64,000 bases of DNA from Planctomycetota bacterium (GTDB taxonomy: Bacteria > Planctomycetota > UBA1135 > GCA-002686595): assembly GCA_029259595.1 (NCBI GenBank), contig JAJDEW010000004.1, forward strand, positions 237,891-301,890. Reading direction: 5' to 3'. Numbering within the stretch: position 1 is the stretch's first letter; every line of letters begins with the position of its first letter. The notes under the pieces were generated by a model. The model saw only the letters and a program-made list of their open reading frames with translations, was not told where the DNA came from and made no database searches. This document shows positions 35,303 through 43,846 of the stretch, piece after piece. The position numbers were made by a program, and so were the translations under genes.

Positions 35303-36168
35303 GCGACGAACCTGTTGCGCAGACGCGAGCTCCAGAGCTCGAACACGACGACCAGGAGGAACAGCGCGTACAGGTAGGTCCACACCTCGCGGTAGTCGAG
35401 GTTCTCGAACGACAGCTTCAGGTAGTAGCCGAGCGTCGGATAGCCGAAGAAGCCCAGCACCGCCGAGGAGCGCACGGCACACTCGAAGCGATAGAACGTG
35501 TAGGCAGCCATGTCCGGCATCGCGCGCGGGAGGCGGCCGCACAGGAAGACGAGCAGCTCCGAGGCACCGAGGTCGCGCAGCGCCCCGGGAGCCGCGTCCG
35601 AGGCCTCATCGAGCATCTCGGAATAGACCTTCGCGAGGGTGCCCGCGTAGGGAATCGCGAGGGCCAGCACGCAGCTCATCGTGTTGAGGCCGAAGGCCGC
35701 CAGGAAGAGCACGGCCCAGATCAGCTCGTGCACCGAGCGCAGCAGCGCGATGAAGAGGCGCGTCGCGGCCTGCACGGACATCGCGATGGCCCGCAGCGAC
35801 AGACGTCGAGCCACCGTCCGGCCGCCAAAGCGCTCGCGCGACCACCACGAGCTCGAAGCCACGAAGCCGAGCCCCAGGCCGAAGACGATCGCGAGCCCCA
35901 TCGCCGCCGCCGCGAAGATCACGGTGCGATACAACGCTAGCGCGACCCGGCCCAGGAAGGTGCCCGAGCTGGTCTCGAGCGCTCCTTCGAACGTGAGCGC
36001 CGGACGCAGGGCGGCTCCGAAGAACTCACGCGCGATCTGCGCACCGCCCGCGTGTGGAACGAGATCGCGTGGATCGAGTCCGAGCCGCTGGAAAGCGAGC
36101 GCCCCTGCCGCGAGGACGAGCAGGGCGATCTGGCCCCGCCGCTCGAAGATGAACCTGCGCTCGAGCAC
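35299..36168 (-). CDS. phnE: Phosphonate-type ABC transporter permease (first)
   Basis: 289 aa from a GTG at 36168 with GAGGA before it. N-terminal basic head then membrane helices (IALLVLAAGALAFQ; FAAAAMGLAIVFGLGLGFVA). The coupling motif YSEMLDEASDAAPGALRDLG and ASELLVFL is typical of PhnE. Paired with a second homologous permease, as in systems with two PhnE subunits. Confidence 0.88.
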   Translation of the reverse strand: MLERRFIFERRGQIALLVLAAGALAFQRLGLDPRDLVPHAGGAQIAREFFGAALRPALTFEGALETSSGTFLGRVALALYRTVIFAAAAMGLAIVFGLGLGFVASSSWWSRERFGGRTVARRLSLRAIAMSVQAATRLFIALLRSVHELIWAVLFLAAFGLNTMSCVLALAIPYAGTLAKVYSEMLDEASDAAPGALRDLGASELLVFLCGRLPRAMPDMAAYTFYRFECAVRSSAVLGFFGYPTLGYYLKLSFENLDYREVWTYLYALFLLVVVFELWSSRLRNRFVA

Positions 36169-36176
36169 CGGCGTCC

Positions 36177-36977
36177 TCAGGGTCGAGGTTCCTCGGCCCG
36201 AGTCGCCTCTGCTTCACCGAGCCGGTACAGCTCGGCGAACTCCTCTTCACGCACCTCGCCCATGGAGCGATCCAGAGCCACGCGTCCCCCACGCAAGCCG
36301 ATCAGGCGCGGAAAGAACTCCCGCGCGATCTCGAGGTCGTGCAGGCTCACGACCAGGGTCAAGCCGTCTTCCCGGGCGAGCTCCTGCATGAGCGCCACGA
36401 GGTCGCGTGCGCGCGCCGGATCCACGGAGGCGACGGGCTCGTCCGCCAGCAGGGCCACGGGATCCTGGAAGAGCGCACGCCCCAAAGCGACGCGCTGTTC
36501 CTCGCCACCGCTCAGCGTATCCGTCCGCTGGTAGAGCTTGTCCGCGATCCCGAGCCGTTCGAGGATGCCGTGGGCCCGCACGAGATCGTCCTCGCGGGGC
36601 GCCACCATCGAGCGCAGCCCCTGCAGGAACCCGCGCCCGCCCAGCTTGCCGAACAGCACGTTCTGGGCCACGCGCACGTTCGGCACGAGGGCGAAGTCCT
36701 GGTGCACGAACCCCACCGTCGCACGCGCCCGCCGCAACGCGCGCTGCCCCAGGCCGGCGAGGTCGACGCCGTTCAACTCGACGACGCCCTCGGTCGCGCG
36801 CCGACTCGCGTTCAAGAGGCCCAAGAGCGACGTCTTGCCCGCTCCGCTCGGCCCCACGAGCGCGACCGCCTCGCCGGGCTCGATCGCGAGGTCGACGCCC
36901 TGCAACACGCGCACCCCGCCCAGTACGAGTCCCGCTCCGGACAGGCGAAAGCGAGCGCCGGTGCGCCTCGAGATCAC
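36177..36977 (-). CDS. phnC: Phosphonate-type ABC transporter ATP-binding protein
   Basis: 266 aa from a GTG at 36977. Walker A GPSGAGKTS, Q-loop VHQDFALVPN, signature LSGGEEQRVALGRAL (Glu in place of the usual Gln), Walker B VALLADEP and the His switch LVVSLHD. These are the normal features of an importer ATPase; the long insert with KLGGRGFLQGL is PhnC-like. Lies between the binding protein (7 bp) and the permeases. Confidence 0.92.
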   Translation of the reverse strand: MISRRTGARFRLSGAGLVLGGVRVLQGVDLAIEPGEAVALVGPSGAGKTSLLGLLNASRRATEGVVELNGVDLAGLGQRALRRARATVGFVHQDFALVPNVRVAQNVLFGKLGGRGFLQGLRSMVAPREDDLVRAHGILERLGIADKLYQRTDTLSGGEEQRVALGRALFQDPVALLADEPVASVDPARARDLVALMQELAREDGLTLVVSLHDLEIAREFFPRLIGLRGGRVALDRSMGEVREEEFAELYRLGEAEATRAEEPRP

Positions 36978-36984
36978 GGTGAGA

Positions 36985-37893
36985 TCACTCGCGCAGGAAG
37001 CCGAGGTCGACCGCGAGCTCCGCGATCGAATCGAAGTCCGCGTTCGAGGCCGGAATCAGCCCTTCGCTGCGATCGACGGCCGCGAGCAACTTGCCGTCCT
37101 TCATGCCGACGAGCGCCGCCTGGAGCTTCTTCGTGAAGCCGGCGCCGAACAGCGTCTCCAGCTCGGGATGGGCCGTCCAGTTGTAGTCGGCGTAGTCGGG
37201 TGTGACCCAGACGATCCGGCAGATCTCGGGATCCAGCTCGCCGGTCTCGACCATGCGGTCGTAGGTCTTGTAGTTCAGGGCGCCGGACTGGAAGGTCCCG
37301 GCCTCGACCAGCTTGGCGGTCTTGTCGTGGCTACCGGAGAAGTTGGCCGGCTGCCCGAAGAAGTCCGCGGGCGCTTCGCCCGTCTTCGAGCGGATGTAGT
37401 ATTCCGGCATGAGGCGTCCGGAGGTCGACTTGTCCGAGCCGAAAGTGAAGCTCTTGCCCCGCAGCTCCATCGGGAATTCGTCCGACTTGCTCAGTCCCAG
37501 GTCCTTGTTCGCGATGAAGTAGCTCTTGAAGTGCGGATCGACCTTGCCCTGTGCGATCGCCTCGCTGCCCGGGACGGCGGCCCGGGCCTGGACGCCGGTC
37601 AGGCCGCCGAACCAGGCCATGTGCACGTCGCCGGTCTTGAACGCGTCGATGGAGGCCGAGTAGTCCGAGGTCGCCACATACTCGACGGGGACACCCAGTT
37701 CCTTCGACAGGTAGGCCGCCACCGGAGCGAAGCGCTCCATGAGTTCGGTCGTGTTGTCGTCGGGAATGGCCGTGAAGCGCAGGACTCCGTCTGCGGAGGC
37801 CTCGCTCTCGCCACAGGACCAAAGGGAAAGGGCGGCCAGGCCCACGAGGAGGCCGCTACGAAGGCCGCTGTGGCTCGGGGAAGAGTTCGACAT
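36985..37893 (-). CDS. phnD: Phosphonate-type substrate-binding lipoprotein
   Basis: 302 aa, ATG at 37893. The signal peptide ends in a lipobox (LAALSLWSC), so it is a lipid-anchored binding protein. PhnD-family features: RFTAIPDDNTTELMERFAPV, AYLSKELGVPVEYVATSDYS, HMAWFGGLTGVQARA and YFIANKDLGLSKSDE. Binds phosphonate, phosphite or phosphate esters; ligand not determinable here. First gene of a four-gene importer unit. No C-P lyase or phosphonatase gene is in the window. Confidence 0.92.
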   Translation of the reverse strand: MSNSSPSHSGLRSGLLVGLAALSLWSCGESEASADGVLRFTAIPDDNTTELMERFAPVAAYLSKELGVPVEYVATSDYSASIDAFKTGDVHMAWFGGLTGVQARAAVPGSEAIAQGKVDPHFKSYFIANKDLGLSKSDEFPMELRGKSFTFGSDKSTSGRLMPEYYIRSKTGEAPADFFGQPANFSGSHDKTAKLVEAGTFQSGALNYKTYDRMVETGELDPEICRIVWVTPDYADYNWTAHPELETLFGAGFTKKLQAALVGMKDGKLLAAVDRSEGLIPASNADFDSIAELAVDLGFLRE

Positions 37894-38128
37894 GGCAAGT
37901 CCGGGAAGCGTGGTTGGGGTTCAGAGAGGCCGAGACGATAACGGATGCCCGCGGACGAAGCGACGGCTTGGATGGAGGCCTTGGCCGTCCTGGGCGACGT
38001 TCGTAGCGCTCTCGTAAAGTTCCTCGGCCTTCGCCAGGGCTCGACCGGGAAGGGTGCGCGGCGAACCGCCGCCGGATCGCCCAGAAAAGCATTGGGAGCG
38101 CGGCCCGGGTTCCGTTCCCATTCGGCCC

Positions 38129-39535
38129 GTGCTCTTCAACTCCTACCCCTTCCTCCTGTTCCTGCCGATCGTCTTCGCGGCCTACTGGGCCTTCGGCCGG
38201 CGGACCCAGAACGTCGTCCTCCTCGCGGCGAGCTACGTCTTCTACGGGTTCTGGGATTGGCGCTTTCTGGGCCTGATCGTTCTTTCGAGCCTGGTCGATT
38301 TCGTCGCCGGGCAGGCCATCCAATCGGGCCGGCGCCGCCGCATGTGGCTGGGCGCGAGCCTCCTCGTCAACCTCGGCGCCCTGGCGGTCTTCAAGTACCT
38401 CGACTTCGGGATCGAATCGCTCGCGGCGCTGCTGCGCACGCTGGGCTTCGACGCGCACCCCGCGACCTTGGGCATCGTCGTCCCGGTCGGGATCAGCTTC
38501 TACACCTTCCAGACGCTCAGCTACACGCTCGACGTCTATCGCGGCCGAGTGCGCGCGACGCAGGACCCGCTCGCCTTCTTCGCCTTCGTCGCCTTCTTCC
38601 CCCAGCTCGTGGCCGGTCCGATCGAGCGCGCCAAGAACCTGCTCCCCCAGTTCCTGCGCGACCGCGTCTTCGATCCCGAGCTCGCGACCGACGGCTGCCG
38701 GCAGATGCTCTACGGACTCCTGCTCAAGGTCGTCGTCGCGGACAACCTGGCGCTCGTGGCCGACGCGGCCTACCAGGCTCCGGACCAAGCCGACGGCTGG
38801 ACGCTGCTCTTCGCCACCTGGGCCTTCGCCTTCCAGATCTACGCCGACTTCGCCGGGTACTCGCACATCGCCATCGGCTGCGCGCGTCTGTTCGGCTTCT
38901 CGTTGATGCGGAACTTCGCGACGCCCTACTTCTCCCGCAGCCCGGCCGAATTCTGGCGTCGCTGGCACATTTCCCTGTCCACGTGGTTTCGGGACTACGT
39001 CTACATCCCGCTCGGTGGCAACCGCGTGGCACCACTCCGTGCGTCCTTCAACGTGCTCGTCACCTTCGTCTCGAGCGGCCTGTGGCACGGAGCAGGTCTC
39101 ACGTTCGTCGTCTGGGGAGGCTTCCACGGCCTGCTCGTGGCTCTGCAAGCAAGGCTCGCGCCCGATGCGGACGAACGCCCGCTGGAGGGCCGCACGCTGA
39201 CGAGCCCGCGCGAGCTCGGTCGCTTGATCCTCACATTCCAGCTCGTGTGCGTCGGCTGGGTGTTCTTTCGCGCGAAGTCCCTCGCGGACGCCTGGCTCGT
39301 GCTACGCACGATCTCGAGCGGAATCTTCACGGCGCTCCCCCACGGCGCGAGCCCTGCATTGCTCGTGATTCCGCCCCTGCTCGTTCTCGAGTGGTGGCAA
39401 CGCGACGCGCCGCACGGCTTCGCGCGCCTCGGGGGAACCCGTCCCGCGCGCTGGGGGCTCTATGCCACGGCCCTGCTCGCGCTCGCGCTCTTCGGGCAGG
39501 TGCAGACGGTGCCCTTCGTCTACTTCCAATTCTGA
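38129..39535 (+). CDS. MBOAT-family membrane O-acyltransferase (AlgI-like)
   Basis: 468 aa from a GTG at 38129, chosen because VLFNSYPFLLFLPIVF is the usual N-terminus of the family; the frame extends ~25 codons further without a recognisable start. About eleven membrane segments. Catalytic His region SSGLWHGAGLTFVVWGGFHG, and PAEFWRRWHISLSTWFRDYV. Such enzymes pass acyl groups across the membrane to acetylate polysaccharides, usually with an SGNH partner, here the next gene 1 bp downstream. Confidence 0.93.
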   Translation: MLFNSYPFLLFLPIVFAAYWAFGRRTQNVVLLAASYVFYGFWDWRFLGLIVLSSLVDFVAGQAIQSGRRRRMWLGASLLVNLGALAVFKYLDFGIESLAALLRTLGFDAHPATLGIVVPVGISFYTFQTLSYTLDVYRGRVRATQDPLAFFAFVAFFPQLVAGPIERAKNLLPQFLRDRVFDPELATDGCRQMLYGLLLKVVVADNLALVADAAYQAPDQADGWTLLFATWAFAFQIYADFAGYSHIAIGCARLFGFSLMRNFATPYFSRSPAEFWRRWHISLSTWFRDYVYIPLGGNRVAPLRASFNVLVTFVSSGLWHGAGLTFVVWGGFHGLLVALQARLAPDADERPLEGRTLTSPRELGRLILTFQLVCVGWVFFRAKSLADAWLVLRTISSGIFTALPHGASPALLVIPPLLVLEWWQRDAPHGFARLGGTRPARWGLYATALLALALFGQVQTVPFVYFQF

Positions 39536-39536
39536 C

Positions 39537-40529
39537 ATGCAGGGCCGCACCCTTCCTTACCGCTTCGGCCTGCGCGTGCTCGCGTTCGTGGCGGCGCTGA
39601 CCGCGCTCTTCGCGCTCGTGGACCGCACGACGCCGCGCTGGCCGCCGATCTGGCTCGCACGTCTCCTCCCCGAGCTGCCCGAGGACCTCGCGCGCCTGCG
39701 CAGCGCCGACGGAAAGCCCCTGTTCCTCGGGGACTCCGTACTGCACACCGCTGCCATGAACGAGCCCGACCGGCGCAACCTGGTCCGGATGCTCGCGAAG
39801 GAGCTCGAGACCGACATCGTGCGCGTCAGCCACGGCGCGAGCGGCATGGACCGCTACCTGGCCCAGGTCCGTTACCTCTTGCGTGCGGGCGTGCGCCCCT
39901 CGTCCCTCGTCGTCCTCGTGAACCCACGCACGTTCGGCCCGACCGCGGAGCGCAACCCTTCCTGGAGCTTCGCCTTGACGAACCGCATGTACACCCGGCC
40001 GCTGCTCTCACGCCTCCAGGCCGTGTTGAAGTGGGACTTCGGCATCCCCGACGAAGACGAATTCCTGGCGACCGAGATCCGGATCGGCGAGACGGTCCTC
40101 GGCCCGCTCGGTGCGCTCACCCGCCCCGGGCTCGAAGACCCGCCCGACGACGTGATTCGCAACCGCTACCTCAGCCGCTACGCGACCGACATCCGCACCA
40201 GCTCGCGCCTGCGGGACCTCGCGGCCCTTGCGCGGCTCACAGCCGACGCCGAGCTCCCGACCCTCTTCTACATCACACCGATCGACGTGCAGTCGATGAA
40301 GCAATTCCTGAGCGCCGAAGAATTCGGTCACGTGCAACAGAACATCCGCACCCTGCGCGCGGTCCTGCGCGACACCGGCGCGACGTTTCTCGACCTCAGC
40401 ACCCTGCTCCCCGGCGGAGACTTCGACCACCCCCGCGCCGACCCCCACGAACACCTGCGCTCGACGGGTCGCTTGAAGTGTGTCCGCAAGCTGGCCGAAG
40501 CCGTGCAGCAACTCGAAGGGCAAGGCTGA
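39537..40529 (+). CDS. SGNH/AlgJ-like partner of the MBOAT acyltransferase
   Basis: 330 aa, ATG at 39537, one base after the MBOAT stop. A single N-terminal membrane anchor (VLAFVAALTALFALV) precedes an extracytoplasmic domain with LFLGDSVLH, whose Ser matches the SGNH block I nucleophile. SHGASGMDRYLAQ and DHPRADPHEHLRSTG may supply further family residues (Asp/His). It probably transfers the acyl group exported by the MBOAT protein to a secreted glycan; which glycan is unknown, as no exopolysaccharide polymerase is adjacent. Confidence 0.8.
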   Translation: MQGRTLPYRFGLRVLAFVAALTALFALVDRTTPRWPPIWLARLLPELPEDLARLRSADGKPLFLGDSVLHTAAMNEPDRRNLVRMLAKELETDIVRVSHGASGMDRYLAQVRYLLRAGVRPSSLVVLVNPRTFGPTAERNPSWSFALTNRMYTRPLLSRLQAVLKWDFGIPDEDEFLATEIRIGETVLGPLGALTRPGLEDPPDDVIRNRYLSRYATDIRTSSRLRDLAALARLTADAELPTLFYITPIDVQSMKQFLSAEEFGHVQQNIRTLRAVLRDTGATFLDLSTLLPGGDFDHPRADPHEHLRSTGRLKCVRKLAEAVQQLEGQG

Positions 40530-40552
40530 GGGCGCGGGCCGTTGGCCCTCAG
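40526..40552. terminator. Bidirectional hairpin between convergent genes
   Basis: CTGAGGGC and GCCCTCAG form an 8-bp stem (11-nt loop) that spans both stop codons: the SGNH stop (TGA at 40527) and that of the opposite small zinc-protein gene at 40549. It could terminate both directions; no long T-run. Confidence 0.45.
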
Positions 40553-40764
40553 CGGTTCCGACCTTCGTCGGGGCGCTTGGCTTCGTAGCCCTGACAAGGG
40601 CGGCCGGAGTTGCGTTCCACTTCGATCGACGGAAGCATGCGGGAGCGCATCTGGAACAGACGGCAGCCGTGGGGAAAGGAGGGCTCGTACGTCACGTAGT
40701 AGTGCCGACACTCCAGGCACTTCGGCCGCTTCACGGCCTCGGGCTCGCGTGCTCCGTTTCCCAC
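40549..40764 (-). CDS. Small conserved zinc-binding-type protein
   Basis: 71 aa from a GTG at 40764, 9 bp after the aminopeptidase stop and hence probably in its transcript. Cysteines C16, C19, C34 and C58 lie in PKCLECRHYYVTYEPSFPHG, CRLF and RPCQGYEAK. I recall similar small proteins from many bacteria, often mislabelled as uracil-DNA glycosylase fragments. Function unknown. Confidence 0.75.
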   Translation of the reverse strand: MGNGAREPEAVKRPKCLECRHYYVTYEPSFPHGCRLFQMRSRMLPSIEVERNSGRPCQGYEAKRPDEGRNR

Positions 40765-40773
40765 GGCCGGCGT

Positions 40774-42090
40774 TCAGAACTCCTCGCTCAGCCAGGCCGT
40801 CAGCGCCCGGATCATGTAGGCCGGGTCCGCGCTGCCGCACATCTCGCGGATCGAGTGCATCGCCAGCTGCGCGCAACCCACGTCGACGGTACGGATGCCC
40901 AGTTGCGAGGCCGTCAGAGGACCGATCGTCGACCCGCAAGCCAGGTCGGTGCGATTGACCCATTTCTGGACGGGCACGCCCGAACGCTCGCAAGCGGCCT
41001 GGAACAGGGCTTCGGTCTCGCCCTCCGTGGCATAGCGCTGGTTCGCGTTGATCTTGATGACCGGGCCCGCGTTCATCAGCAGCGTGTGCTCGGGATCGTG
41101 CTTCTCGCTGTAGTTGGGGTGGGTCGCGTGCGCCATGTCGACGGAAACGCAAACCGAGGTCGCGAGCGCACGGTGCCAGTCCTCGCGCGAACCGCCGCGG
41201 GCCAGGACGGTCCGTTCGAGCAAGTCGCGCAGGATGGGGCCAGCGGCCCCACGGCTGGAAGCACTGCCGACCTCTTCGTGATCGAACAACGAGAGCACCG
41301 GGATCGACGTCGTCGGTTCGCTCACGACAGCGGACAGCAAGGCCTTCAAGCCAGTCCACGACGAGAACAGATTGTCGAGTCGAGCGGCGCTCAAGAACTC
41401 TTCCTTGGCACCGACCAGGGCGGCGGGCTGCACGTCGTGGCACATCGCATCCCAGGACAGGATCGCATCCGCTTCCAGCCCGAGCTCCGTGGCCAGGAAG
41501 TCGCGGAACCCCGGTACGGTGCCCTGAAGGCTGCCGATGACCGGAACCATGTGCTGCTGGCGGTTCAACGCGAGGCCTTGCTCGTTGATGTCGCGCTGCA
41601 GATGGATCGCGAGGTTCGGGATCCGCAGAACCGGACGATCGATCCGGAAGAGCCGTTCCTCGGGACGTCCGTCCCGACGCAGGAACAGACGCCCGGAGAG
41701 CCCCAGGTCCCGGTCGAGCCACGTGTGCAGGAGCACCCCCCCGTACACCTCGACTCCCAGCTGACGCACGCCCGCCTTGAAGACGTCGGGGCGCGGCTTC
41801 ACGCGCAGGTTCGGGCTGTCGGTGTGGGCACCGATGATGCGAAAGGGCGACCAGGCCTCCAGGCCCACGGGCAAGTGCCAGGCGACGAGGCTGCCCCCGC
41901 GCTGCACGAAGAACGACCCGGCCGCAGCATCCCAGACCGAGGGCTCGGCCAAACGCCGGAAACCAGCGGCCTCGAGCTCACGCGCAGCGCTTTCACACGC
42001 ATGGAAGGGCGAGGGAGAGGCGTCGATGTAGCGGGCCAGATCGCGGGCGACGCCGAGGGGCTCGGCGTGCGATGTCGAAGAGGGCGTCAT
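40774..42090 (-). CDS. apeB: M18-family aminopeptidase
   Basis: 438 aa from the ATG at 42090. Zinc and catalytic motifs of the aspartyl-aminopeptidase family: GAHTDSPNLRVKPRP (His, Asp), FDHEEVGSASSRGA (Glu-Glu), DMAHATHPNYSEKHD, and AMHSIREMCGS. A dodecameric cytosolic dizinc enzyme that removes N-terminal residues from peptides. In front of it (42091-42135) is a short divergent promoter gap to the CPXCG gene. Confidence 0.93.
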   Translation of the reverse strand: MTPSSTSHAEPLGVARDLARYIDASPSPFHACESAARELEAAGFRRLAEPSVWDAAAGSFFVQRGGSLVAWHLPVGLEAWSPFRIIGAHTDSPNLRVKPRPDVFKAGVRQLGVEVYGGVLLHTWLDRDLGLSGRLFLRRDGRPEERLFRIDRPVLRIPNLAIHLQRDINEQGLALNRQQHMVPVIGSLQGTVPGFRDFLATELGLEADAILSWDAMCHDVQPAALVGAKEEFLSAARLDNLFSSWTGLKALLSAVVSEPTTSIPVLSLFDHEEVGSASSRGAAGPILRDLLERTVLARGGSREDWHRALATSVCVSVDMAHATHPNYSEKHDPEHTLLMNAGPVIKINANQRYATEGETEALFQAACERSGVPVQKWVNRTDLACGSTIGPLTASQLGIRTVDVGCAQLAMHSIREMCGSADPAYMIRALTAWLSEEF

Positions 42091-42135
42091 GGAGCGGGAT
42101 TGTACGGGGAGGACACGCGGGGGTAGGCTCCGTTT

Positions 42136-42327
42136 ATGTTCGGAGAAGCCTCCTACGTATGCGAGTCCTGCGGCGAGGAGATCGTGATCCCGGTCGACCC
42201 CAGCGCCGGGAGTGTGCAGGAGTACGGCGAAGACTGCCCCGTGTGCTGCTGCCCCCAGGTGTTGACCGTCCGGATCGATGACGACGGCAACGTCAACGTC
42301 CACGGACACACGGAGAGCTTGGAGTAG
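42136..42327 (+). CDS. CPXCG-motif cysteine-rich protein
   Basis: 63 aa, ATG at 42136. Two metal-ligand pairs: CESCGEEI near residue 9 and DCPVCCCP near 33, plus a short beta C-terminus (LTVRIDDDGNVNVHG). Matches the small conserved family named for its CPxCG motif. Role unknown; probably cytoplasmic and zinc-binding. Confidence 0.85.
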   Translation: MFGEASYVCESCGEEIVIPVDPSAGSVQEYGEDCPVCCCPQVLTVRIDDDGNVNVHGHTESLE

Positions 42328-42352
42328 GGCGAAGGCCGCGAAGACGGGGCGC

Positions 42353-42391
42353 GATCAGGCACAGGCGCACGACGGAATGTGCGCCGCGTCC
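42353..42391 (-). repeat. REP-like hairpin element, inverted partial copy
   Basis: On the minus strand it reads GGACGCGGCGCACATTCCGT then CGTGCGCCTGTGCCTGATC, the same as the first ~39 bases of the direct copies at 42593 and 63922 with a few changes. Together with the copy at 42593 it forms a head-to-head pair 200 bp apart. Confidence 0.7.
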
Positions 42392-42592
42392 TCACGAAAC
42401 CCCGTTCACAGCGCGTAGCGACTGCGGGCGAGGCGTGCGGGAGAACTTCTTGGTCCCGTCCAGAAGGAGTGGCGTCGTACGGGGTCGCGGGCTCCGCCGC
42501 CGACGCGCTCGCGGACTCGCTCCCTTCCCTCGCCCGCGAATAGCGCAACCCGACGGCCGAACGCACGGGCACTCGCTTTCCGAAACCCTTCA

Positions 42593-42710
42593 GGACGCGG
42601 CGCGCACTTCGTCGCGCGCCTGTGCCTGATTTCGCGGCTGCGCCGCGAAACGGCACGTCACGGAGCCTGCGGCTCCGAGGCTACGGTCCGCCTGCGGCGG
42701 TCCTCCACAG
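42593..42710 (+). repeat. REP-like hairpin element, full copy
   Basis: Four hairpins in a row: GGCGCGC / GCGCGCC; TTTCGCGGC-TGC-GCCGCGAAA (42630-42650); CGGAGCC-TGC-GGCTCCG (42661-42677); CCGCC-TGC-GGCGG (42688-42700). Three use the loop TGC. The element sits between the CPXCG and HDOD genes in a 459-bp non-coding stretch (42328-42786). No gene otherwise in that stretch. Confidence 0.75.
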
Positions 42711-42786
42711 CCCTCGCCAACGACACTCTTCCACTGTCCTGGGGCTGGTCCTCTTCGAACCGGTCGAGCCTGGCTGCCGGCTCCGC

Positions 42787-43641
42787 TTACTCCTCGTACT
42801 GCTGCATGACCGAGTCCAGGCGCGCGGCGGTGGACTGGCACAGTTCCGTGAAGCAATTGCGCGTCAGGCCGAGGCACTTGACCGTGGCGCGGGTGAGCCG
42901 CGGCTCGTCGTTGTTGCCGCACTGTTCGCCGATTTCGTGGGCGACGAAATCACCCAGCGCGACGTACGAGGCGATGGTGCGTCGGAACTCGTCCGGAGCC
43001 TTCTCGGGCGAGTGATGGAACGTGATGCCGGCCGGGATGCCTTGCGGCAGTTCCCAGTTGCGAGCGATCAGGCCGCCCAGCTTGCCGTGGTGCAACCCCA
43101 GGGTCTCGGACTCCGCTTCGATGCCCCGCAAGGGGCGCGGGCGCTCGGGGTCGCTGTCGAGCGCCGACACCAGGGCGGGCTTCAGGTGACGGCCGATCAC
43201 GAGCTTGCCGATGTCGTGCAAGAGGGCCGAGACGAAGCTCTCGGGCGGAGCCGGTCGACGGCAGAAGTTCTTCGCCTCTTCGACCGCGATCGCGGCCGCG
43301 ACCGAGTGCCGCCAGAGCGAGCCCTCGTCGAGATCGTAGGCGGGAATCGCCACGCTCATCTCGGGGCGAACGGCGGAGGCGATCGCGAGCGACAAGACCA
43401 TGCCGGGCCCCATGCGAACGACGGCCGTTTCGACCGAAGTCACCGCCTGGGAGGCACCGCTCAAGGACGAGTTCGCGAGCTTCAACAGCTTCGCGGTCAG
43501 AGCCGGATCCAGCTCGATCGTCTTCGTGATGTCTTGCAGGCTCCAGTCGTCGTTCGCGAAGAGCGCGGTGAGGCGTGCGACCGATTGGGGTAGAGGCTCG
43601 AGGTCGTAGGCCTCACGGATCAAGACGTCGACGTAAGTCAT
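42787..43641 (-). CDS. HDOD-domain protein
   Basis: 284 aa, ATG at 43641. The HDOD fold covers most of the protein: LPQSVARLTALFANDDWSLQ, TIELDPALTAKLLKLANSSL, SVETAVVRMG, SVAAAIAVEEAKNF, and SALLHDIGKLVIG, where HD is retained. HDOD proteins are related to HD phosphohydrolases and act in signalling or stress control. No extra receiver or GGDEF domain, so it stands alone. Downstream of it is the REP-like repeat region. Confidence 0.9.
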   Translation of the reverse strand: MTYVDVLIREAYDLEPLPQSVARLTALFANDDWSLQDITKTIELDPALTAKLLKLANSSLSGASQAVTSVETAVVRMGPGMVLSLAIASAVRPEMSVAIPAYDLDEGSLWRHSVAAAIAVEEAKNFCRRPAPPESFVSALLHDIGKLVIGRHLKPALVSALDSDPERPRPLRGIEAESETLGLHHGKLGGLIARNWELPQGIPAGITFHHSPEKAPDEFRRTIASYVALGDFVAHEIGEQCGNNDEPRLTRATVKCLGLTRNCFTELCQSTAARLDSVMQQYEE

Positions 43642-43846
43642 CGTTTGGAAACGAGGTCCCGGTTCCCGGTCCTTCCAGGGTCCCCCGCCGGGCCATCTAT
43701 CGAAAGCCTACTCCATCCACCTTGAAGAAACTTCGAAGGATCGTCGGATCGGCTCCTTCCCCCCAGGATCCGGGACGGGAAGTCCGTTCCGGCCGGACGA
43801 ACTCGACACGCTTGGGGGCGCCCCCTGGAGCCGCTACGCTCTGCCC

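Noticed and set aside
42353..42786. Possible insertion sequence
   Set aside because: Inverted repeats are present but there is no transposase frame; better described as REP-like repeats.
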